The notes beneath the pieces were generated by a model, which had not been told where the DNA came from, searched no databases, and saw nothing but the letters and a program-made list of their open reading frames with translations. Shown here piece by piece: positions 18,501 to 26,300 of a DNA stretch of 64,000 nt. Where the stretch lies: contig CAMWXE010000002.1 of assembly GCA_947178145.1 (NCBI GenBank), forward strand, positions 1-64,000, written 5' to 3'. Each line of letters starts with the position of its first letter. Positions within the stretch are counted from its first letter, which is position 1. The translations under genes and the position numbers were made by a program. This stretch comes from an uncultured Lachnospiraceae bacterium. GTDB lineage: Bacteria; Bacillota; Clostridia; Lachnospirales; Lachnospiraceae.

Positions 18501-19473
18501 CCTCGTTGATCTCGATAAAGGGCTCCATCTGTCCCACGATACCGCCGACATCCTTACGCCCGTACACGGTGCCATTATTCGTACTATATGATACAACGCC
18601 TGACTGACGACCTGCGATTCCGCCAATATTGTAGCCTGTGTGCTCATATCCGACTGTTCCCGAATTCGTACACCGCACAATCAGACCGTCCGAATATCCC
18701 GCGATTCCGCCTGTGTCAACACCACTGTATAACTCACTGTCCCCATCATCGGCCAGACTTTCGAGGATTCCCATGCCCGTTCCCATCTCGTCATCCTCCT
18801 CAACCCAGGCGCTGTTGTCATTGATTCCAGCGCGGTTTGCGCAGTAATTCACTGTACCATGGTTAACGCCGACAATTCCTCCCGTTTCGTAATACCCTGT
18901 GATCCTTCCTTTCACAGAACATCCTGTTATGACGCCCGTGTCACCGTTTATCCCTGCAATGCCGCCGACGGTGTCACGCCCGCTCACCGTTCCCTGAAAG
19001 GTACAGTTTTTTATTGTGCCGTAATTCACGCCGCAGATACTTCCAATGCATTCCTTTTGGCTTTCAGACTCAATATTGCCCTTTAGTGTCAGGTTTTGTA
19101 TCAAACCCTGATTTTCCACATAGCGGAACAGCCCTACCACATATCCGTCCCCCATGTAGTCAAAGCCTGAAATCGTGTGTCCTACGCCGTCAAAGGTTCC
19201 GTTAAACACTGGAATCACACAGATTTGTGTCCCTGTGAGGTCTATATCTGCCTTGAGGCTTACATACTTATTTTCCGACCAGGAATCAAGATAACATTTT
19301 GACGCAAACTCCGCAAATTCCTCCGCTGTTCTGATATCAATACGCTCATATTTTATCTCGCTTTCCTCATTTGTCGTATTCTCTGCCGCGCGGATGCTCT
19401 GCAAAGGAATCATGCCAGTCAACACTGCTGTGGCCAGCATGAACGCAAACAGCCGGCTATGTATTTTACGCAT
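15580..19473 (-). CDS. GLUG-repeat surface protein with signal peptide and C-terminal membrane anchor
   Basis: 1297 residues from ATG 19473; a GTG at 19482 is also in frame. A signal peptide (about 1-30, ending A-A-E) is followed by two zones of GLUG repeats (V-G-G-I-A-G / N-I-G-G-I-A-G), at about 125-330 and 850-1010. Between them are stretches with helical, coiled-coil character (330-450, 655-830) and beta repeats with M-P-A-E-N-V-W-V, like divergent InlB B-repeats (450-640). Near the C-terminus is one hydrophobic helix with a Lys/Arg-rich cytoplasmic tail; there is no LPxTG. GLUG repeats occur in secreted and adhesin-like proteins. The gene overlaps the MMPL stop by 8 bases, so the two are translationally coupled. 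Role unknown. Confidence 0.8.
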   Translation of the reverse strand: MRKIHSRLFAFMLATAVLTGMIPLQSIRAAENTTNEESEIKYERIDIRTAEEFAEFASKCYLDSWSENKYVSLKADIDLTGTQICVIPVFNGTFDGVGHTISGFDYMGDGYVVGLFRYVENQGLIQNLTLKGNIESESQKECIGSICGVNYGTIKNCTFQGTVSGRDTVGGIAGINGDTGVITGCSVKGRITGYYETGGIVGVNHGTVNYCANRAGINDNSAWVEEDDEMGTGMGILESLADDGDSELYSGVDTGGIAGYSDGLIVRCTNSGTVGYEHTGYNIGGIAGRQSGVVSYSTNNGTVYGRKDVGGIVGQMEPFIEINEAESIRSAVDKLHDLIDKTINDMQATKDSVKRDFDILTSYSDGAVDAADALAEQLGDFVDDNLDQMQSMTDRLDHVMNMTPEVLTDLEIAENCFHNATEALKDVSDDLGKMTDIGNDPYDVSKNRRITLLHTVGGYVTSDKYNPNAGETVTITAAADDSQGDYQLSDICVKKVTNSAEVEISRVSGTEYTFTMPAENVWVEAYFGPGNGIVVQSLNTSAVSLAPEQISTPAMSVDPGIRANPPTIKIESNLSGSASCLINGGKDSVTITAGPSGGYTVDSVTLNGSRMSAASGNSYSFQVSEDEEYKVFIQFRKITTKAGAVDNAKSEIEYAIREVQGVADEINSNSTVSAEELQKMLSAIATIMENTEILADIYGGQAADTLKAVNRDLGNMSDHLKSALDSVKSATRRSRDIVDYVNAQPNIDFTKLGAEYDYNRINLHNHLEAISNSLKALSDDASNYSDVVNADLRAVNDQINVIFNLLADRFSDVQKLELEAFYTDVDDADPDCITTGRAESCNNKGIVKGDNNVGGIAGSMAIDDEDLRDNAAGSIEYELGRRFIMKCLITDSVNEGYITAKKNGAGGICGYMDRGIIMASESYGSVESTEGDYVGGICGESLTIISGCYSLCFVGGNRNVGGIAGYADTLKNCYSMADVRSVNGRAGAIAGQVSGHLSGDISEYDKSNAGAGDASEETDSAKVVGNYYVGEDIHGIDNISYIGVAEPIAYDELLAVEQLPEQFRHLKVIYRIDDTYLGSEEVKYGAKLNCLNYPQIPEKEGYYGVWPDVSEERMGGIFVVEGEYKDNVTVVQSSGETDNVDEGQWRRPYALIEDIFTEDTVLKVRISDSTPPEEAVGKQSVVYEVTLENSGIEENVTFALRLLNPYEDATVYGYTDGRWTELEGKNRGQYIQVCMTGTQESFCIVEHTSNLVFVIVCAAAAAVVAFLLLAMIRKAAARRRQRCQKRTDERNGQEETK

Positions 19474-21958
19474 CCTCTTCACCCCCTTCCTTCTGCATCA
19501 ATTCCTTCAAATCACTTCCATCATCCTCACGCTGTTCCAGCCTGCCCATATTGACAAACAGACTTGCATCGCCGCGCACCAGACCATGTACTTCACCGAT
19601 GATAGTACCATTAATCTGTCCCTGTATGATACCGTCGACGCGCATCAGACCGCTGGCACGCTCCAGCTTCAGCGGAATTGACACTGCAAAGGAAGTCCGG
19701 TCAATAATCTTCTCGCCCAGCAGAAGAATCTGCGGCAGCACAAACATAACTGTAACAATCGAGAGGATCGTACCTCTTCCAAGACACTGTCCGATACCGC
19801 ACACTGCGCCGTCGGAGGACATCTGCCCGATAAAAATTCCTGCAAGTGCAAGCATTGTGCCAGATGTGACGATTGTCGGAAAGGCAAAGTTCATCGTCTC
19901 AATAATCGCATCCTTCTTTGGCATTTTATCCTTCATCTCCAGGAATCGGCCTGAAATAACAATCGCATAGTCGATATTCGCACCCATCTGAATGGAAGAC
20001 ACGATCATGGCACTCAGGAAGAATACATTCTTCTGCTCCACAGAAGGGAAGGAGAAGTTCACCCATATAACCCCCTGAATCACCGCGATCAGAAGCACTG
20101 GCATACCCGCCGACATAAATGTAAATAGCAGAACGATAAGCACCGCGAGGATGGAAACCACATTGACGACTGTGTTGTCTCTCTGAAAAGTCTTGTAAAG
20201 GTCATATTGGCTGGTCGACTCCCCGGGCACCAGCACTTCTGTCTGGTCGTAATACTTGCCCGCAATCTCATGCATCTCATCCAAAAAAGCAAATGTCTCA
20301 TCGCCCTCTTCCGGAAGTGTCAGATAGATCAGCATACGACTGTATGATTTGCCCTGCAGCTGGTCAAGTGCAATCTGCATCTTGGTGTGCGCATCCTCCA
20401 ATGTCTCCATCAGGTCATCATCCAGGGTGACATACCCTTCATCCACCTCCTCGTAGAGGAACATAAACATATCAATCAGCGGAACACTGTAGTTGGAAAA
20501 TCCGTTTACAATCTTGGCATAGTTTTCGTCGTTTACCGCATATGCCATATACAGCAGCTCCGCCACCTCATAGTCGAGCTCCAATAACTCCGAAAAGTCC
20601 CTGGCTGTCAGCCTGTCGGTCAGCATATAGCCATCCATCGCTTCCGTGTTGGCAAGTCCCTGCGAGTGGTCTACCTCCGGTCTGGCGTCCAGCTCATTCA
20701 GGAGTTTTCGCTCCGTTTCATAATTTCCAGCTGGAACCACAAGTGCCACAAAATTTTCAGCGCCAAAGCTCTCCTCAATCATCTCGTCAACCACCATGGC
20801 ATCGCTCTGCACAGGCGTTTCAAGTTGTGTGTAACCATATACATAAGGACAATGGGATTGAATGATGTATGCACCGACCAACACCACGACAAACACTGGC
20901 GGTATGATGTATCGTGTCTTGTATGCAAACTTTCCGACAAACGGAATATCTGGGATAAAGCTCTTGTGCCTGGTCTTATCCATCGCCTTGCCAAAGAGCA
21001 TGAGCAGCCCTGGCATCAATAAAAATACAGCAAGCAGACTCAGCAAAATCGCCCTGATCAGACAAAATGCCATGTCCCGGCCAATCCCAAACTGCATGAA
21101 CATCATCGCGACCAGACCGCCTACTGTGGTAAGCGAACTGGATGAAATCTCAGGAATTGCTTTGCTCAATGCCACAATATCGGCCTCCCTGATGCCAAGC
21201 GTCTGATGCTCCTCCTTATATCGATTACAGAAGATAACTGCATAGTCAACAGACAACGCAAGCTGTAGTACGATTGTAACCGAATCTGAGACGAAGGAAA
21301 TCGTGCCCATCAGGAAATTTGTTCCTTTCGTAATCAGCGCTGCCGAGCAAAATGTAAGAAGTAATACTGGCACTTCCGCCCATGTCTGAGAAGTAAACAG
21401 CAGTACAGAGACGACAACAATAGCGACGAGCACACTGATTACAGACATTTCCTTCGCCAGCTGTTCTGCCGATGCATCACCCATGGAAGTAGACACATAG
21501 GTATCATATCCATCGAGCATCGCCCGGACTTCATCAAGTGCCTCCAGTGCTCTGTCATCCGTCTCCTCATAGCCAAATGTGATGCGATACAGTGCCGAGA
21601 AATTGTTATAATGACTCTTTGTGTTATCAAAGTCAAGCATAATAATACTGTCAAGTTCCTGAAGCTCCCCATAGATTTTGTCCGCCTCGTCATATGGAAT
21701 GTTCGTCACCATAACCTTGGCTGTGCCGTAGGTGATAAATTGCTCCTCCATGCGGTCAAGTCCCCGACTTGTCTCCGTCGTGTCCGGTAGATATGCCGAA
21801 AGTGCATTTTCTACTGCTACCCAGTTCATTGATACCACAGAAAAGATCAATGCGATTCCAAACAGCAGAAAAAACAGGTTGCGCCTGTCAACGATAAAGG
21901 TGGCGACTTTAATCATAAATCCGCCATCCTCACCGCCTTTCTTTGGTTGTTCATCCAT
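19466..21958 (-). CDS. MMPL/RND-superfamily transporter
   Basis: 830 residues with the duplicated RND layout: a membrane helix, a large outer domain, five to six helices, then a second copy of the same. Each half has the helix motif used for proton relay in MmpL3: S-V-D-Y-A (Asp238-Tyr239) and N-I-D-Y-A (near residue 660). Known relatives export lipids or glycolipids in actinobacteria and small hydrophobic compounds elsewhere. The frame opens at ATG 21979, but ATG 21958 has AAGGAG nine bases upstream and suits the promoter start near 21988, so it is chosen. It heads a two-gene operon with the GLUG protein. Substrate unknown. Confidence 0.88.
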   Translation of the reverse strand: MDEQPKKGGEDGGFMIKVATFIVDRRNLFFLLFGIALIFSVVSMNWVAVENALSAYLPDTTETSRGLDRMEEQFITYGTAKVMVTNIPYDEADKIYGELQELDSIIMLDFDNTKSHYNNFSALYRITFGYEETDDRALEALDEVRAMLDGYDTYVSTSMGDASAEQLAKEMSVISVLVAIVVVSVLLFTSQTWAEVPVLLLTFCSAALITKGTNFLMGTISFVSDSVTIVLQLALSVDYAVIFCNRYKEEHQTLGIREADIVALSKAIPEISSSSLTTVGGLVAMMFMQFGIGRDMAFCLIRAILLSLLAVFLLMPGLLMLFGKAMDKTRHKSFIPDIPFVGKFAYKTRYIIPPVFVVVLVGAYIIQSHCPYVYGYTQLETPVQSDAMVVDEMIEESFGAENFVALVVPAGNYETERKLLNELDARPEVDHSQGLANTEAMDGYMLTDRLTARDFSELLELDYEVAELLYMAYAVNDENYAKIVNGFSNYSVPLIDMFMFLYEEVDEGYVTLDDDLMETLEDAHTKMQIALDQLQGKSYSRMLIYLTLPEEGDETFAFLDEMHEIAGKYYDQTEVLVPGESTSQYDLYKTFQRDNTVVNVVSILAVLIVLLFTFMSAGMPVLLIAVIQGVIWVNFSFPSVEQKNVFFLSAMIVSSIQMGANIDYAIVISGRFLEMKDKMPKKDAIIETMNFAFPTIVTSGTMLALAGIFIGQMSSDGAVCGIGQCLGRGTILSIVTVMFVLPQILLLGEKIIDRTSFAVSIPLKLERASGLMRVDGIIQGQINGTIIGEVHGLVRGDASLFVNMGRLEQREDDGSDLKELMQKEGGEEDA

Positions 21959-21994
21959 TTTCATCCTCTCCTTTTCCATATCCTTGTCATGTGT

Positions 21995-22023
21995 AGTATA
22001 TTACATCTCTTTCCATTTTTCAA
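21995..22023 (-). promoter_or_regulatory. promoter of the MMPL-GLUG operon
   Basis: Minus-strand TTGAAA (22018-22023), exact 17-base spacer, TATACT (21995-22000). The predicted start is near 21988, giving a leader of about 30 bases to ATG 21958. Confidence 0.75.
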
Positions 22024-22024
22024 T

Positions 22025-22041
22025 AATGACCTGTGGTCATT
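22025..22041. promoter_or_regulatory. palindromic operator upstream of the MMPL promoter
   Basis: A perfect inverted repeat AATGACC-TGT-GGTCATT (17 bases) sits one base upstream of the -35 hexamer. Size, symmetry and the GACC/GGTC half-sites resemble operators of TetR-family repressors, which commonly control MMPL/RND transporters; no TetR gene is in the window. The plus strand is T-rich after the repeat, but no plus-strand gene ends here, so a terminator is less likely. Confidence 0.55.
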
Positions 22042-22074
22042 TTTATTATTTTATATTTTCTTTAGATTCGCCAC

Positions 22075-22118
22075 AAAAAAAGTAACTGTCCAGAACAGAT
22101 CTGAATCGTTACTTTTTT
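22075..22118 (-). terminator. rho-independent terminator of the large glycan block
   Basis: Arms of 11 bases (minus strand AAAAAAGTAAC at 22118-22108 and GTTACTTTTTT at 22086-22076) enclose a 21-base loop, and the 3' arm runs into a tract of seven T. It lies 7 bases past the stop of the GT4 gene at 22126 and would end transcription before the MMPL promoter. Confidence 0.8.
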
Positions 22119-22125
22119 GCATTTT

Positions 22126-23208
22126 CTATATTCTGTTCAGATACGCTTCCCACTCTGGGTTCACCTGGTCAGGAGCCAGCTTTTCCGCGATCTCGTGGGC
22201 CTTCTCCCGCATCTTTTGTTCAAAATCTTTATCCTCTAAAATCCTGCGAAATGCATCGGCGAGTGCAAAGGCATCCCCAACTGGCACGAGCAATCCATTC
22301 ACGCCGTTCTCGATCAAAGCCGCCGGTCCACCACAGGGACAATCCGTCGCGACAACAGGGATCCCGAGAGCCATCGCCTCCATAATCGCGTTGGGCATCC
22401 CCTCTGTATTGGAAGTCAGTGCAAAAATTCTTGCCTTACAGATGCGGTCTGCGATGTCACTTACACTTCCTGGAAGCGCAATTCTGTCACCCAGGCCTTT
22501 TACCTCGACAAGTACCTCCAGTGTTGTCCTGAGTTCCCCCTCCCCATAGATCACAAGTTTCATGGTCGGATACTCCTCCGCTATCTTGGCAAAGGCATGA
22601 ATCAGCATCGCATGGTTTTTGTTCTCGTCAAGCCTGCCCGCTGCAACAATCAAATCCTCCCGCTCCGCACTCATTGTTCTGTCCAAAAACTGTGGGCTTA
22701 GGGGATTGGGCAGGATTGCACTCTTATTCCTGACTGCTTTGGGAAAAAATGCGCGGGCTCTCTCTGTCTGGAGCACCACCCCGTCCGCAAACCGGAAGAC
22801 AAGCTTCGCGATTGTCTGCATCAGCTTCCCCTCATATTCCATGGTAGGCTCTCCCCGCACGGAAACCGCCACTTTCGTCGGCAGAAATGCCGCCGTCGCC
22901 ACAGCCATCAGATTATTTTTCCCGAGAAAGGACAAGACCACATCCGGCTTATACGCTTTCCAGATTTCGCGCAGTGTGCTGAAACGGACGATAAAATTTC
23001 TGATGCGCCCTCCCTGCAGCAACGCCTCATCCGGCTCTGAATAAACCCGGCGTATTTCCGGCAAAATGTCATATTCCTTTTGATTTTGATACTGGGTCAC
23101 GAGAATCACATCGTATTTTCTTGCGTGAAAATACTCTGCAAGCTCCACCATAACCCGCTCAGATCCGCCTTTTTGGAGGGAACTGATAAATAAAGCGATT
23201 CTTTTCAT
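22126..23208 (-). CDS. GT4 family glycosyltransferase
   Basis: 360 residues, GT-B fold. The N-terminal K-G-G-S-E-R-V motif (13-19) marks the acceptor-side domain, and the C-terminal block E-G-M-P-N-A-I-M-E-A-M-A (near 265-276) is the E-x7-E nucleotide-sugar site of retaining GT4 enzymes, followed by V-V-A-T-D-C-P-C-G-G-P. It resembles the enzyme at 28569-29672 in this last block. It is the final gene before the terminator and begins 21 bases after asnB copy 2. Sugar specificity cannot be read. Confidence 0.88.
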   Translation of the reverse strand: MKRIALFISSLQKGGSERVMVELAEYFHARKYDVILVTQYQNQKEYDILPEIRRVYSEPDEALLQGGRIRNFIVRFSTLREIWKAYKPDVVLSFLGKNNLMAVATAAFLPTKVAVSVRGEPTMEYEGKLMQTIAKLVFRFADGVVLQTERARAFFPKAVRNKSAILPNPLSPQFLDRTMSAEREDLIVAAGRLDENKNHAMLIHAFAKIAEEYPTMKLVIYGEGELRTTLEVLVEVKGLGDRIALPGSVSDIADRICKARIFALTSNTEGMPNAIMEAMALGIPVVATDCPCGGPAALIENGVNGLLVPVGDAFALADAFRRILEDKDFEQKMREKAHEIAEKLAPDQVNPEWEAYLNRI

Positions 23209-23229
23209 AAATAGACCCCAAATAAATTC

Positions 23230-25137
23230 TCAATACATATATGTCTTATACCACTGCTGGAATACAAGAAGCGCCCATACTGTCCTGGAATAATTGCTGC
23301 CACTTCCCGCTCCCCTGTCACCGCTCTCCAGATATCCACGAACAAATTCGGAAGTGTACTTTGGGTGAAATAATCCCTGTCTTTGCAGAAAATGATCCTG
23401 TGTATGATCCAGAAGCATTTCTCTCAGCGGTCCTCTAAGCCACTGGTCCAGCGGCACGCCAAACCCTGTCTTTGGTCTGTCGAGCAGTTCTCTTGGTACA
23501 TACTGATAGGCCAGCTCCTTTAGTATCTTCTTTTTCACACCATTTTTATATTTCAGTGAATGCGGAATCCGAAAAGCAAATTCCATCACCGCAGTATCCA
23601 GCAGCGGACACCGCGTCTCAAGTGAATATTTCATCGATGCCCTATCCACTTTCGTGAGAATGTCACCAGGCAGATACGTGTCCATATCAAGCAGCATTCG
23701 TCTGACCTGCCAATTCTCTTCCTCATAAGAGCGCTCCCAATCATAATAGCACGGCAGCGCATCCTCCTGATCTGTCATGTGCTCTGCCACTGTCAGATAA
23801 TTCCCGGATATCAGCTGTGTCTTGGCATCCTTCTCCCGATTTTTAGAAATCACTTTCAGTTTAAATGGATACCGCTCCTCAATGCCTGCCACCTGGCCGA
23901 TCCAATGCGCAATTGCGCCAAGCACATCCAGCTTCTGCGCCTGTGCCACCCTTTTGTACAGATTATAGCCGCAGAAAAACTCATCTCCGCCATCCCCTGA
24001 CAGCGCCACGGTCACTTGCTTCCTGGCCAGCTGGGACACCAGCATGGTCGCAATCTGCGAACTGTCCGCAAACGGTTCATCATAATAACAAGGAATACTC
24101 TCCACCAGTTCCAGCATATCCTTCTCACCGATCATCAGCGTCGTATGGTCAGTTCCCAGATAATTCGCCACGTTGTTCGCATACTCCGCCTCATTGTACT
24201 TCGGATCATCAAATCCAATGCAAAAGGTTTTTACCGGAAGATCGGAAACAGATTGCGCTACTGCGGTGACGAGCGTGGAATCATATCCACCGCTCAAAAA
24301 AGTTCCCACCGGCACGTCCGCCACCATTCTTAAGCGCACCGAGCGTTCCAGCAGTGTTCGAAACTCTGGCAAGGCGTCTGCAAGCTGTGCAGGGCCGCTC
24401 CCCTTCTCTTTGTGGTACACTGTTTTGATGTCCCAATACTGCCAGCGGTCTACACTGAGCACTGCATCCATCTTCTCCCGCCGCTTCACGCGCAGCTTTA
24501 CAATCTCTCCCGGTTTGACCTGAAAAACATGCTCGAATACAGTCTCCGGCGCAGCAATGTACTTCTGATAAAGAAACCGTCCCAAAATCTGCCTGTTTAT
24601 CTTCTTGTGGCCATCGCCGATATATTCCATTGCTTTCATGACTGGCTTCAGCTCCGAGCCAAACACCACACTATCCTGTTCCCGCCAATAATACAATGGC
24701 TTCTTGCCAATTCTGTCCCGGCACAAATACAGCTCGTCCTTCTTTCGGTCATAGAGGGCAATCGCAAACATTCCGTTAAAATGCTCCACACAGGCAATCC
24801 CCCACTTTAAGAAGGCCGCAAGGATCACCTCCGTATCGCAGTTTGACTGAAAAGGATACCCGCAGAGCTCCTGACGAATCTCCTGATAGTTGTAGATCTC
24901 CCCATTAAAAACGATTGAGAGCCTGCCATCCGCAGAATGCATCGGCTGGTGGCCAAGCGGGGAGAGATCCAGGATCGAAAGCCTCCGCTGCGCAAGACCC
25001 AGGATAAATCCTCCTGCAGCATCGCACAATTCCTCGCCGCTGTCATCCGGTCCCCTGTGATACATTGTATCGTTCATCGCTTTTAACTGCTCCAACACAA
25101 TCCTTTTTTTCGTGATAAAACCGCAAATCCCGCACAT
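23230..25137 (-). CDS. asnB: asparagine synthase-type glutamine amidotransferase (copy 2)
   Basis: 635 residues. The start M-C-G-I-C-G supplies the Cys2 glutaminase nucleophile and has GGAGGAG three bases upstream. The synthetase domain keeps the canonical PP-loop S-G-G-Y-D-S-T at 282-288, unlike copy 1, which has Ala in place of the second Gly. The two copies share the same architecture but differ throughout, so they are not a recent duplication. It sits between the SGNH acylation gene and a GT4 gene, all in one direction. As with copy 1, amidation of a uronic acid in the glycan is more likely here than amino acid synthesis, but ordinary asparagine synthesis is not excluded. Confidence 0.85.
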   Translation of the reverse strand: MCGICGFITKKRIVLEQLKAMNDTMYHRGPDDSGEELCDAAGGFILGLAQRRLSILDLSPLGHQPMHSADGRLSIVFNGEIYNYQEIRQELCGYPFQSNCDTEVILAAFLKWGIACVEHFNGMFAIALYDRKKDELYLCRDRIGKKPLYYWREQDSVVFGSELKPVMKAMEYIGDGHKKINRQILGRFLYQKYIAAPETVFEHVFQVKPGEIVKLRVKRREKMDAVLSVDRWQYWDIKTVYHKEKGSGPAQLADALPEFRTLLERSVRLRMVADVPVGTFLSGGYDSTLVTAVAQSVSDLPVKTFCIGFDDPKYNEAEYANNVANYLGTDHTTLMIGEKDMLELVESIPCYYDEPFADSSQIATMLVSQLARKQVTVALSGDGGDEFFCGYNLYKRVAQAQKLDVLGAIAHWIGQVAGIEERYPFKLKVISKNREKDAKTQLISGNYLTVAEHMTDQEDALPCYYDWERSYEEENWQVRRMLLDMDTYLPGDILTKVDRASMKYSLETRCPLLDTAVMEFAFRIPHSLKYKNGVKKKILKELAYQYVPRELLDRPKTGFGVPLDQWLRGPLREMLLDHTQDHFLQRQGLFHPKYTSEFVRGYLESGDRGAGSGSNYSRTVWALLVFQQWYKTYMY

Positions 25138-25211
25138 TTCTCCTCCGATTCTGCTGTACTCAGCTGTGCCATCATGCCCATCAAGTCCAGCCTCTCCAGA
25201 TGGAATATTGT

Positions 25212-26288
25212 TTACTCGTACAAAAATCCATCATAGTCCACTTCATTATAGAAAAACCGTATCAGTTCCAGATAATCCTCATAATTCTCCTCCGTCAGCA
25301 GTCCTTCCTCACTTGCCATATTATATAGTATAACATCACACACATCCTGGTTATAGTGCAGCGTATCACTATAATTCCAGAGATTACAAGTCAGGTCAAA
25401 GTTGTCAAAAAAGGAATACAGATGCACATTGTCATATGGAAGCAGCAATTTGATTGCCTCTTCATGTGCATCCAGCATCTTATCCAGCTCGCCCTTCTGG
25501 CGCAAATCGTCAAAATACAAAACACTGTACGGCGGAAAAAATAAATAGAACTCCGTGTCAGGATGCGCTGTTACCAGTGCCAACACATTCTGCTCCAGAT
25601 TCTCCGTCAGAAGTTGTATCTCTTCCTCAGACAACTGCTGCAATGTGTCCACACGCTCTGTTCTCTGGTCCCGATACGCCTCTTTCAGACGCTGGCCATT
25701 ATACTCATAACTGCCCGAATAATTTCGATAAACATCAAAATTAGTACTCTTTCCCCCAAGGCGCATATAAGTAAACACGTATTCTGTAAACTTAAAATAC
25801 ATATCCTTGTTCAATACATACTCAATGTCATTCAAAAGCTCATCATCGTACAGATATTCCGGCCTGTTCGAACTGTAAATGGTATCTTTGTCCACCACCA
25901 GCATCGTGGAATCCAGAGCCCGCATAACATGTGTGATATGGTCATTATGCGCAAATGCCTGCTCCAGCAGCTCGTTGATCTCACAGTAACTCGCCCCATA
26001 CAGCGGAACCTTGATCGCGTGCGTGTCAAACAGTTCCCCAAACAGCGATGCCTTGAAATTGGCCGCCATAGAAGATCCTGTAATAACTGCATCGTATTCA
26101 AAATGCTTTACGATGCCATCATTCATGTATTGGTCATCGTAGAGTGGATACTCCAGTCCCTCCATTGGCGCATGATAATGAAACAGCGGGTCTACGTAAA
26201 CCGTCGTCCCGGCAAAACCGAGCAGTACAACCAATATTCCAACAATTGAAATCCAAACATAAGCGCACGCACTTATCCCTTTCTTCAT
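25212..26288 (-). CDS. AlgJ/DltD-like SGNH-hydrolase-type protein (copy 2)
   Basis: 358 residues, with an N-terminal membrane anchor (about 10-31) followed by an outer domain. G-S-S at 71-73 provides Ser73 and Asp308-x-x-His311 completes the SGNH site, at the same places as in the protein at 164-1231. The two are clear paralogues along the whole length (Y-V-D-P-x-F-H-Y-H, Y-M-N-D-G-I, Y-L-Y-D-D). GGAGG lies six bases before ATG 26288. It follows its MBOAT partner by 12 bases. The expected job is transfer of an acyl group to the exported glycan. Confidence 0.75.
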   Translation of the reverse strand: MKKGISACAYVWISIVGILVVLLGFAGTTVYVDPLFHYHAPMEGLEYPLYDDQYMNDGIVKHFEYDAVITGSSMAANFKASLFGELFDTHAIKVPLYGASYCEINELLEQAFAHNDHITHVMRALDSTMLVVDKDTIYSSNRPEYLYDDELLNDIEYVLNKDMYFKFTEYVFTYMRLGGKSTNFDVYRNYSGSYEYNGQRLKEAYRDQRTERVDTLQQLSEEEIQLLTENLEQNVLALVTAHPDTEFYLFFPPYSVLYFDDLRQKGELDKMLDAHEEAIKLLLPYDNVHLYSFFDNFDLTCNLWNYSDTLHYNQDVCDVILYNMASEEGLLTEENYEDYLELIRFFYNEVDYDGFLYE

Positions 26289-26300
26289 AAGAAGCCTCCA

